A DNA stretch of 64,000 nt, from contig NZ_CP122961.1 in NCBI RefSeq assembly GCF_029854215.1, forward strand, positions 248,001 through 312,000, in the 5' to 3' direction. Below are positions 47,720-57,387 of the stretch, one piece after another. Made by a program: the position numbers and the translations under genes. Position 1 is the first letter of the stretch. Each line of letters opens with the position of its first letter. The DNA comes from Halomonas alkaliantarctica (GTDB taxonomy: Bacteria; Pseudomonadota; Gammaproteobacteria; Pseudomonadales; Halomonadaceae). The notes below the pieces were generated by a model that had not been told where the DNA came from, searched no databases, and saw only the letters and a program-made list of their open reading frames with translations.

Positions 47720-47844
47720 GGAACCTCATAATTAATCTGTCAGTGGCATCCCCTTCGTTATTTGGGGAGGCGTGATACCATTTAAGATCTGAAAATTGTT
47801 TCCCATGATACGCTTTGGGCACTGTGAAGTCAGCGGAGAGGTCA

Positions 47845-48279
47845 ATGCCAACCGTCAATCGTTCCGCCTTAGTGCGGCACACCCCCCAGAAAATGTTCGA
47901 TCTGGTTAATGACTTCGAACGCTACCCGGAGTTTTTGCCAGGCTGCCGCCAGGCGCGTTTGCTTGAACATGATGATGTGCATCTGATCGGCGAAATGACC
48001 CTGGGTCGCGCCGGTGTCGAGCAAACCATTACCACTCGCAACGAACTTTTTGCGCCCGAGCGTATTGAGCTGTCGTTGGTAAAAGGGCCGTTCAAGCGGC
48101 TTAAAGGACGCTGGCTGTTTATCCCCATGGGGGAGGATGCCTGCAAAGTGAGCCTTGAGATGGAGTTCGAGTTCGCCAACCGCCTGCTTGGCATGGCGTT
48201 TGGAAAACTCTTTCAGCAAATCGCTGGGCAGCTAGTCGATGCCTTCACCAAGCGGGCAAACGAGCTGTATGGCCGCTGA
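47845..48279 (+). CDS. ratA: RatA-type START/polyketide-cyclase-like protein
   Basis: A 144-residue protein of the RatA/Coq10 family: VNRSALVRHTPQKMFDLVND, FERYPEFLPGC and FANRLLGMAFGKLFQQIAGQLVDAF. The E. coli relative was named a ribosome-association toxin, while Coq10 relatives bind ubiquinone, so the native role is debated. The ATG at 47845 follows GGAGAG; the next gene overlaps by 11 bases. Confidence 0.88.
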   Translation: MPTVNRSALVRHTPQKMFDLVNDFERYPEFLPGCRQARLLEHDDVHLIGEMTLGRAGVEQTITTRNELFAPERIELSLVKGPFKRLKGRWLFIPMGEDACKVSLEMEFEFANRLLGMAFGKLFQQIAGQLVDAFTKRANELYGR

Positions 48280-48586
48280 AGCACTTACGGTTGAGGTAGC
48301 CTTTGCATTGCCATCCAAGCAGCGCATAGTGGCTCTGAGAGTGCCTGATGGCACTACCGCACGCCAAGCCGTTGCCTTGGCCGATTTGCCCACGCTGTTT
48401 CCTAATGTGCCCGGCGATACGTTTTCCCAGGCACCGTTGGGTATCTTCGGTAAGGCGATACGCAACCCCGATACCCAGTTATTGCGCGATGGGGATCGGG
48501 TAGAAGTCTATCGTCCATTGGCGATCGACCCCAAGGCCGCTCGCCTAGAGCGCGCTAAGCGCCAAGCGAGCGACCAGGAGCAATAA
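48269..48586 (+). CDS. rnfH: RnfH family ubiquitin-like protein
   Basis: A 105-residue protein of the RnfH/YfjF family with a beta-grasp, ubiquitin-like fold: LTVEVAFALPSKQ, VPDGTTARQAV, LGIFGKAI and DGDRVEVYRPLAIDPK. It is nearly always next to ratA. The function is unclear; RnfH was first linked to Rnf complexes and later described as the antitoxin-like partner gene of ratA. I use the ATG at 48269, which overlaps ratA by 11 bases. Confidence 0.88.
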   Translation: MAAEALTVEVAFALPSKQRIVALRVPDGTTARQAVALADLPTLFPNVPGDTFSQAPLGIFGKAIRNPDTQLLRDGDRVEVYRPLAIDPKAARLERAKRQASDQEQ

Positions 48587-48591
48587 GCGCG

Positions 48592-49050
48592 TTAAGTCCG
48601 TGGAGCGGTCTGAGCGCTCGGGGGTATAGGCGTCTGAGTGCTCTCTTCAGGTAGTGCATCCATTGGATCAACGCCTTCCGTTGCGGGGCCGATGCTGCTT
48701 TCGGCTTCGAACGGCAGCGCCTTGGATAAATCGCCTTCTTGCTCTATGTTCGCTAAGCGCCCTCGAGGATCAAAGGTGAGCGTTACGCGGCGCTGTTCTA
48801 CGTCGCCGTAAGCCTTATCTAAACGAAACACGTAGTCCCACTGGCTAGAGTCAAAGGGCGCTTCCAGCAACGGCCTACCCATCACATAAGTAACCTGCTC
48901 TTGGGTCATTCCGGGTTGAAGCTGGCTGACCATCTCCTGAGTGACCAGGTTGCCTTGGGGAATATCGCGCTTATAAACGCCGACGTAACTACAGCCGCTA
49001 ACAACGGTCAGGGCGACGGAGAGTGTGATGATTCGAGTCAATTTTTGCAT
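48592..49050 (-). CDS. bamE: Outer-membrane assembly lipoprotein BamE
   Basis: A 152-residue lipoprotein with lipobox VVSGC (Cys at about 20) and the SmpA/OmlA domain (YKRDIPQGNLVTQEMVSQLQPGMTQEQVTYVMGRP in two parts, and QWDYVFRLDKA). It belongs to the BAM complex that inserts beta-barrel proteins. The C-terminus extends about 35 residues past the core and is Pro/Thr-rich. It converges with rnfH and diverges from fur. Confidence 0.92.
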   Translation of the reverse strand: MQKLTRIITLSVALTVVSGCSYVGVYKRDIPQGNLVTQEMVSQLQPGMTQEQVTYVMGRPLLEAPFDSSQWDYVFRLDKAYGDVEQRRVTLTFDPRGRLANIEQEGDLSKALPFEAESSIGPATEGVDPMDALPEESTQTPIPPSAQTAPRT

Positions 49051-49122
49051 TTGGGCCTATTCTTCACTATCGTGGTTTCGGTTGATCATACCCGACCTAA
49101 CCAGTTACTGCGAAGAGCGACC

Positions 49123-49575
49123 ATGGCCGATCAGAACCATGAATTGCGCAAAGCCGGTCTGAAAGTGACCCTGCCGCGCGTCAAGATACTTCAGATTCTC
49201 GAAAATGTTTCGGGTCAGCATCACCTTAGCGCGGAAGAAGTGTACAAAACACTGATTGATGCGGGCGAAGATGTTGGCTTGGCAACCGTATACCGCGTAT
49301 TGACTCAGTTTGAGTCAGCGGGCCTGGTAATTCGTCATAATTTCGACGGAGGCCATGCGGTATTCGAGATGACCCAAGAGGATCACCATGACCACATGGT
49401 GTGCCTTGAAAGCGGCGAAATCATTGAATTCGTTGATGAAATCATTGAGCGCCGTCAGCAAGAAATCGCTGAGGAGCACGGCTACGAACTAGTAGACCAT
49501 GCCCTAGTGCTCTATGTGCGTCCGCGCGGTTCAGACGTGACGCGCCAAGACAGCGGGCCGACGAACAAGAAATAG
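49123..49575 (+). CDS. fur: Ferric uptake regulator
   Basis: A 150-residue Fur protein that represses iron-uptake genes when loaded with Fe2+. It has the winged helix (LPRVKILQILEN, VGLATVYRVLTQFESAGLV) and the metal-binding motif HHDHMVCLESG; unlike E. coli Fur it has no second CxxC pair, so the structural zinc site differs. I place the start at 49123 (MADQNHELRKAGLK); the reading frame is open further upstream but would overlap bamE. It could control the iron ABC importer at 56638-59574. Confidence 0.94.
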   Translation: MADQNHELRKAGLKVTLPRVKILQILENVSGQHHLSAEEVYKTLIDAGEDVGLATVYRVLTQFESAGLVIRHNFDGGHAVFEMTQEDHHDHMVCLESGEIIEFVDEIIERRQQEIAEEHGYELVDHALVLYVRPRGSDVTRQDSGPTNKK

Positions 49576-49613
49576 CGTTCGTAGGTCGCCGTTTATCGCG
49601 GTCAGAAATGTGA

Positions 49614-49683
49614 GCGCCCCTGATCTACTGGATCGAATTCGACATTTATTGAATTCACCAAGTGGGTCAGGGGCGTTTGTTTT
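49614..49683. terminator. Shared terminator between fur and recN
   Basis: CGCCCCTGA (49615-49623) and TCAGGGGCG (49667-49675) form the base of a long hairpin whose inner part includes GAATTC arms (about 49635 and 49651), followed by TTTGTTTTT. The convergent fur and recN genes both end here. Confidence 0.65.
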
Positions 49684-49742
49684 TGCTAGTTACAGATGTG
49701 CTGAATAGAGATGCAGGAAAATGGCGTAAGGCGCCCGTTCAA

Positions 49743-51416
49743 TCAGTGCGGCGGGCGCTGGCTGGCATGCAGCATCTCCCGTGCGTGGGCGAGCGTTTGG
49801 TCAGAGAGCGTCACACCGCCCAGCATCCGTGCTAGCTCGCTGATACGTCCCTGTTCATCGAGCAGCGCCATCTGGGTTAGCGTTGTATCGCGCTTCGCCT
49901 GTTTCTCGATATGCAGATGCTGGTGCGCCTGAGCCGCCACTTGCGGTAGGTGAGTCACGGTCATTACTTGGCCGTTTTCACCTAGCTTGCGCAGCAATTG
50001 ACCGACGATTTCCGCAGTGGCGCCTGAAATGCCCACATCTACTTCGTCAAACACCAGGCTGGGCACCGTTGAGTGGGTCGCCGCGACCACTTGAATCGCC
50101 AAGCTAATCCGCGACAGTTCGCCGCCGGAGGCGACTTTGGTCAATGGCCGCGCGGGCTGGCCGGGGTTAGCGCTGATCAGAAACTGCACACGATCAAGGC
50201 CTTCGGGAGAGGGCGCCTCTTTCGCGGTGACTTCCACTTCAAAGCGGGCTTTACCCATGGCTAAAAAGCCTAACTGCTGCTGCACTTCCTTGCCCAAACG
50301 AAGCGCGGCTTTTTGCCGGCTATCGCTAAGTTTTTTCGCCTCTTGGCGGTAGTTTTCGCGTAGCTCAACTACCCGTGCACTGAGTGCCTCCAGGTCATTG
50401 CCACCCTCTTCTAACTGCGCAACTTCCCGCTGCAGGTCCGCATGCAGGGCGCATAGCTCATCAGGGGCAACGTGGTGCTTACGGGCAATCCGGTGCACGT
50501 CGGTCATTCGCTCTTCAACCCAGGCGAGCCGCTCTGGGTCTAACTCGGTGGTGCTGGCCAAGCGATTAAGTTCGCTGGAAGCCTCTTCCACCTGAATGCG
50601 CGCATCGCTCAGCATGGCAAGCGTGTTCGCCAGGGTGCCTTTGTCACTACCCGGCAGCGCGCTTAAGTGAGCAAATGCCTGGTTGAGTAAAGACAGTGCG
50701 CCGCCCTCGTCGCTGGCGCAGCAGTCGGCGGCAAACTGGGTTTCACGCAGGGTCTCTTCCGCATGAGCCAGGGTGTGCTGCTCCTCTTCTAGCGTGGTTA
50801 ATTCACCCTCCGCTAAGCCGAGTTGATCCAGCTCTTCAACCTGATAACGCAGCAACTGCCGTTTGGCCTCTACCTCACTGCCTTCTTCGCTTAGCCTCTT
50901 CAACTGGCGACGCGCATTGCGCCACTCGCGGAACGTTTCAGCCAATTGAGTGGTGGCACCGTTTAGGCCAGCGTAATCGTCCAGCAGGGCAAGGTGGGTC
51001 TCTTCGCGCATCAGCGCATGGTGAGCATGCTGTCCATGAATCTGAATCAGCTGCTCGCCGAGGGATTTTAGATCCGAGATAGTGGCGGGGTGTCCATTAA
51101 TCCACGCTTTGGAGCGGCCGTTGGCCGTGACCACGCGGCGCAGCAAGCACTCTTCAGCGGGAAGCTCCCGCGCCGTTAGCCACTCAACGGCGGCAGGCAG
51201 GTGCTGGATATCGAAGCGAGCGGAGAGATCCGTACGCTCCCGGCCATGACGCACGCTTCCGGCGTCGGCACGCTCGCCCAGGCACAGCCCAAGGGCGCCT
51301 AACAGGATCGATTTGCCCGCCCCGGTTTCCCCGGTGATTGCGGTCATGCCGCTGGCCAAGTCGAGTTCTAAGTGATCGACAATGGCGAAATCTTGAATAG
51401 CTAGCTGAGTAAGCAT
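49743..51416 (-). CDS. recN: DNA repair protein RecN
   Basis: A 557-residue SMC-like ATPase for double-strand-break repair. Walker A GETGAGKS is at 29-36, a central region of about 200 residues is coiled coil (Glu/Leu-rich), and the C-terminal half has the signature KVASGGELSRISLAIQ and VFDEVDVGISG. The ATG is preceded by AGGAGG. A LexA-like box about 50 bases upstream suggests SOS control, as known for E. coli recN. Confidence 0.95.
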   Translation of the reverse strand: MLTQLAIQDFAIVDHLELDLASGMTAITGETGAGKSILLGALGLCLGERADAGSVRHGRERTDLSARFDIQHLPAAVEWLTARELPAEECLLRRVVTANGRSKAWINGHPATISDLKSLGEQLIQIHGQHAHHALMREETHLALLDDYAGLNGATTQLAETFREWRNARRQLKRLSEEGSEVEAKRQLLRYQVEELDQLGLAEGELTTLEEEQHTLAHAEETLRETQFAADCCASDEGGALSLLNQAFAHLSALPGSDKGTLANTLAMLSDARIQVEEASSELNRLASTTELDPERLAWVEERMTDVHRIARKHHVAPDELCALHADLQREVAQLEEGGNDLEALSARVVELRENYRQEAKKLSDSRQKAALRLGKEVQQQLGFLAMGKARFEVEVTAKEAPSPEGLDRVQFLISANPGQPARPLTKVASGGELSRISLAIQVVAATHSTVPSLVFDEVDVGISGATAEIVGQLLRKLGENGQVMTVTHLPQVAAQAHQHLHIEKQAKRDTTLTQMALLDEQGRISELARMLGGVTLSDQTLAHAREMLHASQRPPH

Positions 51417-51465
51417 GGCGCCTCCTGAGGCGGTACAGCATAGAAGCTGGATACTTATCCAATAG

Positions 51466-51481
51466 TTGTTGATTTATACAG
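51466..51481 (-). promoter_or_regulatory. LexA-like box upstream of recN
   Basis: On the minus strand CTGTATAAATCAACAA matches CTGT-N8-ACAG with one mismatch (last base). It is 50 bases upstream of the recN start, in the place expected for SOS repression. A second box is not obvious. Confidence 0.6.
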
Positions 51482-51508
51482 TAGTTAATAACTCACTTCA
51501 ATGCACCT

Positions 51509-51536
51509 CTTGAGATGGAATTTATGGCCCCCATAT
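51509..51536 (+). promoter_or_regulatory. Sigma-32 heat-shock promoter for grpE
   Basis: CTTGAGA (51509-51515), a 13-base spacer and CCCCATAT (51529-51536) match the sigma-32 pattern CTTGAAA-N13-CCCCATNT with one mismatch. It lies about 90 bases before the grpE start. Confidence 0.8.
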
Positions 51537-51627
51537 AGCCAGCATGATCAGTTAAAGCTAGTGACCTAAAGGCTTACTTCTTTGCGCGTTGCCCGCGTGG
51601 CCGCGCCCTACTTTTGAGGAGCACAAC

Positions 51628-52269
51628 ATGGCGAAAGAACCGCAAACACCGATGGACGATGAGCTGGCCCGCCACGAGCATGAAGCCGAAGGCGCTGAGC
51701 AAGCGGCTGAGAAGGTCGCTGAAGAGCGCTTGATGGAGGGTGAGCTGGAAGGGTTGATCAATGACGAAGAGACGCTAGACGACAGCGTCGACAACCCTGA
51801 AGCGGAAATGCTGGCAGCCCAGGTGGATGAGTTAGAGCAGAGTTTGGCTGACGCCAAAGATCAAGCCCTGCGCGCCGCTGCTGAAGCGCAAAACGTTCGC
51901 CGCCGTGCTGAGCAGGAGGCCGAGAAAGCACGCAAGTTTGCCCTGGAAAAGTTCGTTAAAGAGCTGCTGCCAGTAGTGGATAGCCTGGAAAAAGCGCTTG
52001 AGACCATGGAAGAGGGTGCCTCAGAAGTTCACCGTGAAGGCGTCTCCATGACATTGAAGATGCAGCTGGATGTGCTCAACAAATTTGGCGTTGAAAGCAT
52101 TGAGCCCCATGGTGAGCCCTTCGACCCGCAGGTACACGAAGCCATGACCATGGTGCCTAATCCGGATCTAGATCCGAACACCGTGATGGACGTTATGCAG
52201 AAAGGCTACTTACTCAATGGACGCCTGGTGCGCCCGGCGATGGTTGTAGTGAGTAAAAAAGCCGATTAA
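51628..52269 (+). CDS. grpE: Nucleotide exchange factor GrpE
   Basis: A 213-residue co-chaperone that speeds ADP release from DnaK. The acidic, coiled-coil N-terminal half (about 1-110) is followed by [34 protein letters not shown] (in two parts) and the beta wing ([33 protein letters not shown]). The ATG at 51628 follows GAGGAG. It heads grpE-dnaK-dnaJ. Confidence 0.95.
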   Translation: MAKEPQTPMDDELARHEHEAEGAEQAAEKVAEERLMEGELEGLINDEETLDDSVDNPEAEMLAAQVDELEQSLADAKDQALRAAAEAQNVRRRAEQEAEKARKFALEKFVKELLPVVDSLEKALETMEEGASEVHREGVSMTLKMQLDVLNKFGVESIEPHGEPFDPQVHEAMTMVPNPDLDPNTVMDVMQKGYLLNGRLVRPAMVVVSKKAD

Positions 52270-52314
52270 GCCACTGGCGGCACAGAGTGTGAAATAAGAG
52301 TGTTAAAAAAAGCC

Positions 52315-52342
52315 CTTGAAATGTCAGCGTCGGCCCCCAAAT
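52315..52342 (+). promoter_or_regulatory. Sigma-32 heat-shock promoter for dnaK
   Basis: CTTGAAA (52315-52321, consensus), a 13-base spacer and CCCCAAAT (52335-52342) form a near-perfect heat-shock promoter about 85 bases before dnaK. Spacing is identical to the grpE promoter. Confidence 0.85.
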
Positions 52343-52427
52343 AAAGGGCAACCCCGCGGGGAAACCCGCAGACATGCTTTTAAAACTAAATTTTCAGTTT
52401 TGTAACAACCGAATTCGAGGTATTGCT

Positions 52428-54362
52428 ATGGGACGTATAATTGGTATCGACCTGGGCACCACTAACTCTTGTGTGGCCGTGCTCGATGGTGACAGCGCTA
52501 AAGTTATCGAAAACGCCGAAGGTGGCCGTACGACGCCTTCTATCATCGCTTATACCGATGATGGTGAAACGCTGGTAGGTCAGGCGGCTAAACGTCAGGC
52601 CGTTACTAACCCAGAAAACACCCTGTACGCTATCAAGCGTCTAATTGGCCGTCGCTTTAAAGACGACGTTGTCCAGAAAGACATCAAGATGGTGCCGTAC
52701 AAAATCAGCGAAGCTGATAACGGCGACGCTTGGGTTGAAGTGAAGGGCAAAAAAATGGCACCGCCGCAGGTAAGCGCGGAAGTGCTGAAGAAAATGAAGA
52801 AGACCGCCGAAGACTACCTGGGCGAAACGGTCACTGAAGCAGTGATTACCGTGCCAGCCTATTTTAACGACAGCCAGCGTCAGGCGACAAAAGACGCCGG
52901 CCGCATCGCAGGTCTGGACGTTAAGCGCATCATCAACGAGCCGACCGCTGCCGCACTGGCCTACGGTATGGACAAGTCGCGCGGCGACAAAACCATCGCG
53001 GTCTACGACCTGGGTGGCGGTACCTTCGATATCTCTATTATCGAAATTGCTGACGTCGACGGCGAAACCCAGTTTGAAGTGTTGGCCACCAACGGTGACA
53101 CCTTCCTGGGCGGCGAAGATTTCGACTTGGCGTTGATCAACTATCTGGTTGATCAGTTCAAGTCTGACAGCGGCATTGACCTGTCCGGCGACAACCTCGC
53201 CATGCAGCGTCTGAAAGAAGCTGCCGAGAAAGCCAAAATTGAGCTTTCCAGTGCCCAGCAGACCGACGTGAACCTGCCGTACATCACTGCCGACAACACG
53301 GGCCCGAAACACCTTAATGTTAAGGTGACACGCGCCAAGCTGGAGTCGCTGGTAGAAGAGCTGGTTCAGCGCTCGCTCGAGCCGTGTAAAATGGCGCTGA
53401 AAGACGCGGGTCTGTCTGCGGCTGAAATCGACGAAGTGATCCTGGTCGGTGGCCAGACACGCATGCCGATGGTGCAGAAGAAAGCCGCTGACTTCTTCGG
53501 TAAAGAAGCACGCAAAGACGTCAACCCGGATGAAGCGGTTGCCGTGGGTGCAGCGATTCAGGGTGGTGTCCTCGGTGGCGACGTTAAAGACGTTCTGCTG
53601 CTCGACGTGACCCCGCTGACCCTGGGTATCGAAACCCTGGGTGGCGTAATGACGCCGCTGATCGAAAAGAACACCACCATCCCGACCAAGAAGACACAAA
53701 CCTTCTCTACCGCGGATGACAACCAGACGGCGGTGACCATTCACGCCGTACAGGGTGAGCGCAAGCAAGTGTCGCAGAATAAGTCGCTGGGTCGTTTTGA
53801 TCTCGCCGACATTCCGCCGGCACCGCGCGGCGTACCGCAGATCGAAGTCGCCTTCGATTTGGATGCCAACGGTATCCTGAACGTATCGGCAAAAGACAAG
53901 GCTACTGGCAAAGAGCAGTCGATTGTCATCAAGGCGTCTAGCGGTCTGTCCGAGGAAGAAGTCGAGCAAATGGTACGTGATGCCGAAGCTCACGCCGAAG
54001 AGGACAAAAAGTTCGAAGAGCTGGTACAGCTGCGTAACCAAGCTGACGGCATGATTCACGCTACGCGCAAAACGTTGGAAGAAGCTGGCGACAAAGCGAC
54101 TGACGACGAGAGGCAGGCGATTGAAACGGCCATCAGCGAGCTGGAAGAAGCGGTTAAAGGTGACGACGTCGACAACATTCAGAAGAAACTGGATGCACTG
54201 ACCGAAGCCTCTGGCCAGCTAGCCCAGAAGATGTACGCCGAGCAGGCCGAAGCGGCGCAGCAAGAGGGCGGTGAAGGTGCCGAGAACACGGGCACCAAGC
54301 CGGAAGAAGACGTGGTTGACGCCGAGTACGAAGAAGTCAACGACGATCAGAAAAAGCAGTAA
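52428..54362 (+). CDS. dnaK: Chaperone DnaK (Hsp70)
   Basis: A 644-residue Hsp70. The ATPase domain begins [18 protein letters not shown] and has [21 protein letters not shown] and [12 protein letters not shown]; the substrate domain follows from about residue 390 ([19 protein letters not shown]), then a helical lid and the acidic end [10 protein letters not shown]. With DnaJ and GrpE it folds and rescues proteins. The ATG at 52428 is chosen because it begins the conserved domain and has a GAGGT site. Confidence 0.98.
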   Translation: MGRIIGIDLGTTNSCVAVLDGDSAKVIENAEGGRTTPSIIAYTDDGETLVGQAAKRQAVTNPENTLYAIKRLIGRRFKDDVVQKDIKMVPYKISEADNGDAWVEVKGKKMAPPQVSAEVLKKMKKTAEDYLGETVTEAVITVPAYFNDSQRQATKDAGRIAGLDVKRIINEPTAAALAYGMDKSRGDKTIAVYDLGGGTFDISIIEIADVDGETQFEVLATNGDTFLGGEDFDLALINYLVDQFKSDSGIDLSGDNLAMQRLKEAAEKAKIELSSAQQTDVNLPYITADNTGPKHLNVKVTRAKLESLVEELVQRSLEPCKMALKDAGLSAAEIDEVILVGGQTRMPMVQKKAADFFGKEARKDVNPDEAVAVGAAIQGGVLGGDVKDVLLLDVTPLTLGIETLGGVMTPLIEKNTTIPTKKTQTFSTADDNQTAVTIHAVQGERKQVSQNKSLGRFDLADIPPAPRGVPQIEVAFDLDANGILNVSAKDKATGKEQSIVIKASSGLSEEEVEQMVRDAEAHAEEDKKFEELVQLRNQADGMIHATRKTLEEAGDKATDDERQAIETAISELEEAVKGDDVDNIQKKLDALTEASGQLAQKMYAEQAEAAQQEGGEGAENTGTKPEEDVVDAEYEEVNDDQKKQ

Positions 54363-54390
54363 CATCCTCTTTCTGCCAAGGAAAGCGGTG

Positions 54391-54412
54391 ACGCGGGAGC
54401 TTACTCCCGCGT
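54391..54412 (+). terminator. Hairpin between dnaK and dnaJ
   Basis: ACGCGGGAG (54391-54399), loop CTTA, CTCCCGCGT (54404-54412), followed by TGCTGTTT. It may lower read-through into dnaJ so that DnaK exceeds DnaJ. Confidence 0.55.
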
Positions 54413-54434
54413 TGCTGTTTCCGCGGCCAAGACG

Positions 54435-54510
54435 CACGTAGTTAAGTATCACGTAGTTAAATATACAGTTGAATACATGGCTAAATGTGCAGTTGAGTGC
54501 GTAGCTAACC
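54435..54510. repeat. Degenerate short tandem repeats between dnaK and dnaJ
   Basis: Two near-identical 15-base units (CACGTAGTTAAGTAT, CACGTAGTTAAATAT) are followed by about three 12-base relatives (such as TTGAATACATGG and TTGAGTGCGTAG). They fill the gap up to the dnaJ ribosome site. Confidence 0.6.
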
Positions 54511-54526
54511 AGGAGGCGTAGGGCCT

Positions 54527-55672
54527 ATGTCCAAACGCGATTATTACGAAGTCCTGGGTGTCGAAAAAGGGGCCGATCAGAAAGAGATCAAGAAGGCCTA
54601 TCGCCGTCTGGCGCAAAAATTCCACCCTGATCGAAACCCGGACGATACCACCTCCGCGGAAAAATTCCGCGAAGTGTCCGAAGCGTATGAAGTGCTTAGC
54701 GACGGCGAAAAGCGCGCTGCCTATGATCAGTTCGGCCATGCAGGCGTCGATGGCCAAGGTGGCGGCGGCGGTTTCGGCGGGGCTGGCGCTGGTGATTTCA
54801 GCGACATTTTCGGCGATGTGTTTGGTGATATTTTTGGTGGAGGTGGCGGTCGCCGCCGTGGCCCCAATGCCCCGGCACGCGGTTCCGACCTGCGCTATAA
54901 CCTAGAGCTGGATCTGGAAAATGCCGTTTCAGGCACCACGGTGGATATTCGCGTGCCGCGGCATATCGAGTGTGACCGTTGTGATGGCGGCGGCGCTGAG
55001 CCCGGCTCTTCTAAAGAGACGTGCCCGACCTGTCATGGCCACGGGCAAGTGCGTATGCAGCAAGGCTTTTTCGCCGTGCAGCAAACGTGCCCGACTTGTC
55101 ATGGCTCTGGCCAGCACATTAAAGTGCCGTGCCATAAATGCAATGGCGAAGGCCGTGTACGCGAGACACGCACGCTGTCCGTTAAGATTCCGCCCGGTGT
55201 GGATACCGGCGACCGTATTCGCTTGAATGGCGAAGGCGAAAGCGGCGTGAACGGTGGCCCGCCTGGGGATCTGTATGTGCAGGTGGCTATCAAGCCGCAC
55301 CACATCTTCCAGCGTGACGGCAAGCACCTGCAGTGCGATGTGCCGATCAACTTTGTTGATGCAGCGCTAGGTGGTGAGCTTGAAGTGCCGACGCTAGACG
55401 GTCGCGTTAAGCTGAAAATTCCGCCGGAAACCCAAACAGGCAAGCTGTTCCGCCTGCGCGGTAAAGGTGTGAAGCCCGTGCGTGGTGGTATGCCCGGCGA
55501 CTTGCTGTGCAAGGTGGTCGTGGAAACGCCAGTCAAGCTTAATGACGAGCAGCGCGACCTACTGCGCCAGCTCCAAAAGAGCTTCGACGACAGCAACAGC
55601 CACAACCACTCGCCGAAGAAAACCGGTTTCTTCGACAGCGTGAAGAGCTTCTTTGAAGATATGAAGCCGTAA
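54527..55672 (+). CDS. dnaJ: Chaperone DnaJ (Hsp40)
   Basis: A 381-residue type I Hsp40. It has a J domain with HPD at 33-35, a Gly/Phe-rich linker (about 75-115), and four zinc-finger repeats ([32 protein letters not shown]). The C-terminal substrate-binding domains follow ([19 protein letters not shown]). It stimulates DnaK ATPase. An AGGAGG site precedes the ATG. Confidence 0.98.
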   Translation: MSKRDYYEVLGVEKGADQKEIKKAYRRLAQKFHPDRNPDDTTSAEKFREVSEAYEVLSDGEKRAAYDQFGHAGVDGQGGGGGFGGAGAGDFSDIFGDVFGDIFGGGGGRRRGPNAPARGSDLRYNLELDLENAVSGTTVDIRVPRHIECDRCDGGGAEPGSSKETCPTCHGHGQVRMQQGFFAVQQTCPTCHGSGQHIKVPCHKCNGEGRVRETRTLSVKIPPGVDTGDRIRLNGEGESGVNGGPPGDLYVQVAIKPHHIFQRDGKHLQCDVPINFVDAALGGELEVPTLDGRVKLKIPPETQTGKLFRLRGKGVKPVRGGMPGDLLCKVVVETPVKLNDEQRDLLRQLQKSFDDSNSHNHSPKKTGFFDSVKSFFEDMKP

Positions 55673-55708
55673 GTCTGAGATAATGGTTAGCAGTTAGTTG
55701 TTTGGTTC

Positions 55709-55736
55709 AAAAACCCTCGGTTCGCCGGGGGTTTTT
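55709..55736 (+). terminator. Rho-independent terminator after dnaJ
   Basis: AAAAACCCTCGG (55709-55720), a TTCG loop and CCGGGGGTTTTT (55725-55736) form a 12-bp stem with one G-T pair ending in T residues. Confidence 0.88.
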
Positions 55737-55760
55737 GCTGTTGAGGGAATGCTGCGCGTC

Positions 55761-56660
55761 ATGGATCATCTTGAAGAAAGGCCCACCTTGGGTATTGTGC
55801 TGCGGGTACTCTCTGGCCTGCTTTTTACCGGGATGCTGGTGTGCATTAAGGCAGTCAGTGACGAAGTGCCTGTGGGGCAGTCGGTGTTTTTTCGCTCGCT
55901 GTTTGCGCTGCTGCCTATCGTCGTTTTCCTACTTCTGCGTCGGGAGTTCCCACGCGGATTGGCGACGCGCCGCCCGCTGGGGCATGCGTTGCGCTCTGGC
56001 CTGGGGGCGGCGGCGATGTTCGCCTCTTTTGCCGCCGTGGCGCTTTTGCCGGTGGCGGAAGCAACCCTGCTCGCTCAGCTTACGCCGGTCTTTATGGCGA
56101 TTGGTGGGGTGTTGCTATTGGGGGAGCGCTTCTCGCTTAATCGCGCGGGTGGCGTGGTGCTGGCGCTTGCCGGGGTGGCCGTGCTGATTTTGCCTGGACT
56201 CAATGCCAGTTCCAGTAATGGTCAATCGACCGGGTACGCGCTAGGGGCGTTGAGTGCGCTGTTAACCGCTGGGGCGCTACTGACTGTCAGGCGAATTTCG
56301 CGAACGGAGACGGCTGCTTCAATCGCCTTCTACTTTATTTTGGTGGCTGCGCTGGCCGGGTTGGCGACGCTTCCGCTGGGTTGGGCGGCGCTTACCAGGG
56401 TCGAATTTGCGCTTTTAGTATTATCAGGCCTGTTTGGCGGTGCTGCACATATCGCGATGACATTAGCCCTGCGCTACGCCGAGGCATCGCGTTTGGCACC
56501 TTTCGAATATATTGCCCTGGTGTGGCCCGTGCTCGCCGATTGGGTGTTGTTTGGAATACCCGTCTCCAGCGGCTTTCTGCTAGCGCTACCGCTGATGCTA
56601 AGCGGGGTAGCGCTAGCGGCGATGGAAGGGCGGCGGTTTAAATGGCTGCTTCGACGATAA
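55761..56660 (+). CDS. EamA/DMT family transporter
   Basis: A 299-residue membrane protein with ten hydrophobic segments and two EamA halves (KAVSDEVPVGQSVFFRSLFALLPI and later YAEASRLAPFEYIALVWPVLADW). Drug/metabolite transporters export amino acids or other metabolites; the substrate is unknown. The reading frame is open back through the dnaJ terminator, so I place the start at 55761 (an ATG at 55749 is also possible, but its ribosome site is too close). Its last 23 bases overlap the convergent ABC ATPase gene. Confidence 0.85.
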   Translation: MDHLEERPTLGIVLRVLSGLLFTGMLVCIKAVSDEVPVGQSVFFRSLFALLPIVVFLLLRREFPRGLATRRPLGHALRSGLGAAAMFASFAAVALLPVAEATLLAQLTPVFMAIGGVLLLGERFSLNRAGGVVLALAGVAVLILPGLNASSSNGQSTGYALGALSALLTAGALLTVRRISRTETAASIAFYFILVAALAGLATLPLGWAALTRVEFALLVLSGLFGGAAHIAMTLALRYAEASRLAPFEYIALVWPVLADWVLFGIPVSSGFLLALPLMLSGVALAAMEGRRFKWLLRR

Positions 56661-57387
56661 GCTGTGGTTGGCCTTTTGAGCAGGACTCGATCCGCGCAGA
56701 TACCTGATAAACCTGATGGAGCAGCGCAGGCGTGATCACCTCGGCGGTGGGGCCGCAGGCAATCAGGCGGCCATTTTCGAGCATCATGGCGGCATCGGCG
56801 AAACGTAGCGCATGCCCCAGGTCGTGGAGTGCCACCAGAATCAGCATCTGGCGCTCATCAGCTAACCGCCGCAGCACCGTCAATAGGCTGATCTGGCGGT
56901 TAAGGTCGAGCGCCGAGGTGGGTTCGTCCAGCATCAGAATCTCGGGCTCTTGCACCAGGGCCTGGGCAGCGCTAACCAGTTGGCGCTGCCCGCCGCTAAG
57001 GTCGCCAATATCGCGTTCGCCTAGGGCCGTAATGCTGAGTTCCTCCAGCGCGCGATCAACCTGCACTAAATCCTCAGGCTGCACTTTTAATCCACGCCCC
57101 TGCATACGCGCTAAAAGCACTGATTCATAGACCGTCAGCACGGCCTTGGCGCCGGTGTCCTGGGGCATATAGCCCACGGGGCGCTCGGCGCTGGTGCCGC
57201 TGATAATCACTTCACCTTCGCCTTTCAATAACCCTAACACGCGGCGAAAAAGCGTCGATTTACCCGCCGCATTGGGCCCCAGCAGGGCGACGACTTGCCC
57301 GCCTTGAAAGCAGGGCGTGGTGATCTCTTCCAGAATAGGGCGACGGCCGTAACGGGCGGATACACGGTTCAGTTGTAGGGTTACCAT
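56638..57387 (-). CDS. Iron-siderophore-type ABC transporter ATPase
   Basis: A 249-residue ABC ATPase with Walker A GPNAAGKST, Q-loop MPQDTG, signature LSGGQRQLVSAAQAL and Walker B ILMLDEPTSALDL. The form GPNAAGKST and the LHDLGHALRFADAAMML segment are usual in FecE/FepC-type importers. It overlaps the permease gene by 7 bases and is third in a binding protein-permease-ATPase operon, which by composition imports a siderophore, heme or cobalamin. Confidence 0.9.
   Translation of the reverse strand: MVTLQLNRVSARYGRRPILEEITTPCFQGGQVVALLGPNAAGKSTLFRRVLGLLKGEGEVIISGTSAERPVGYMPQDTGAKAVLTVYESVLLARMQGRGLKVQPEDLVQVDRALEELSITALGERDIGDLSGGQRQLVSAAQALVQEPEILMLDEPTSALDLNRQISLLTVLRRLADERQMLILVALHDLGHALRFADAAMMLENGRLIACGPTAEVITPALLHQVYQVSARIESCSKGQPQLIVEAAI

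Noticed and set aside
52641..54059. Long open frame antisense to dnaK
   Set aside because: It mirrors a highly biased, conserved gene; the translation has no recognisable domain and no ribosome site. dnaK on the plus strand is certain.
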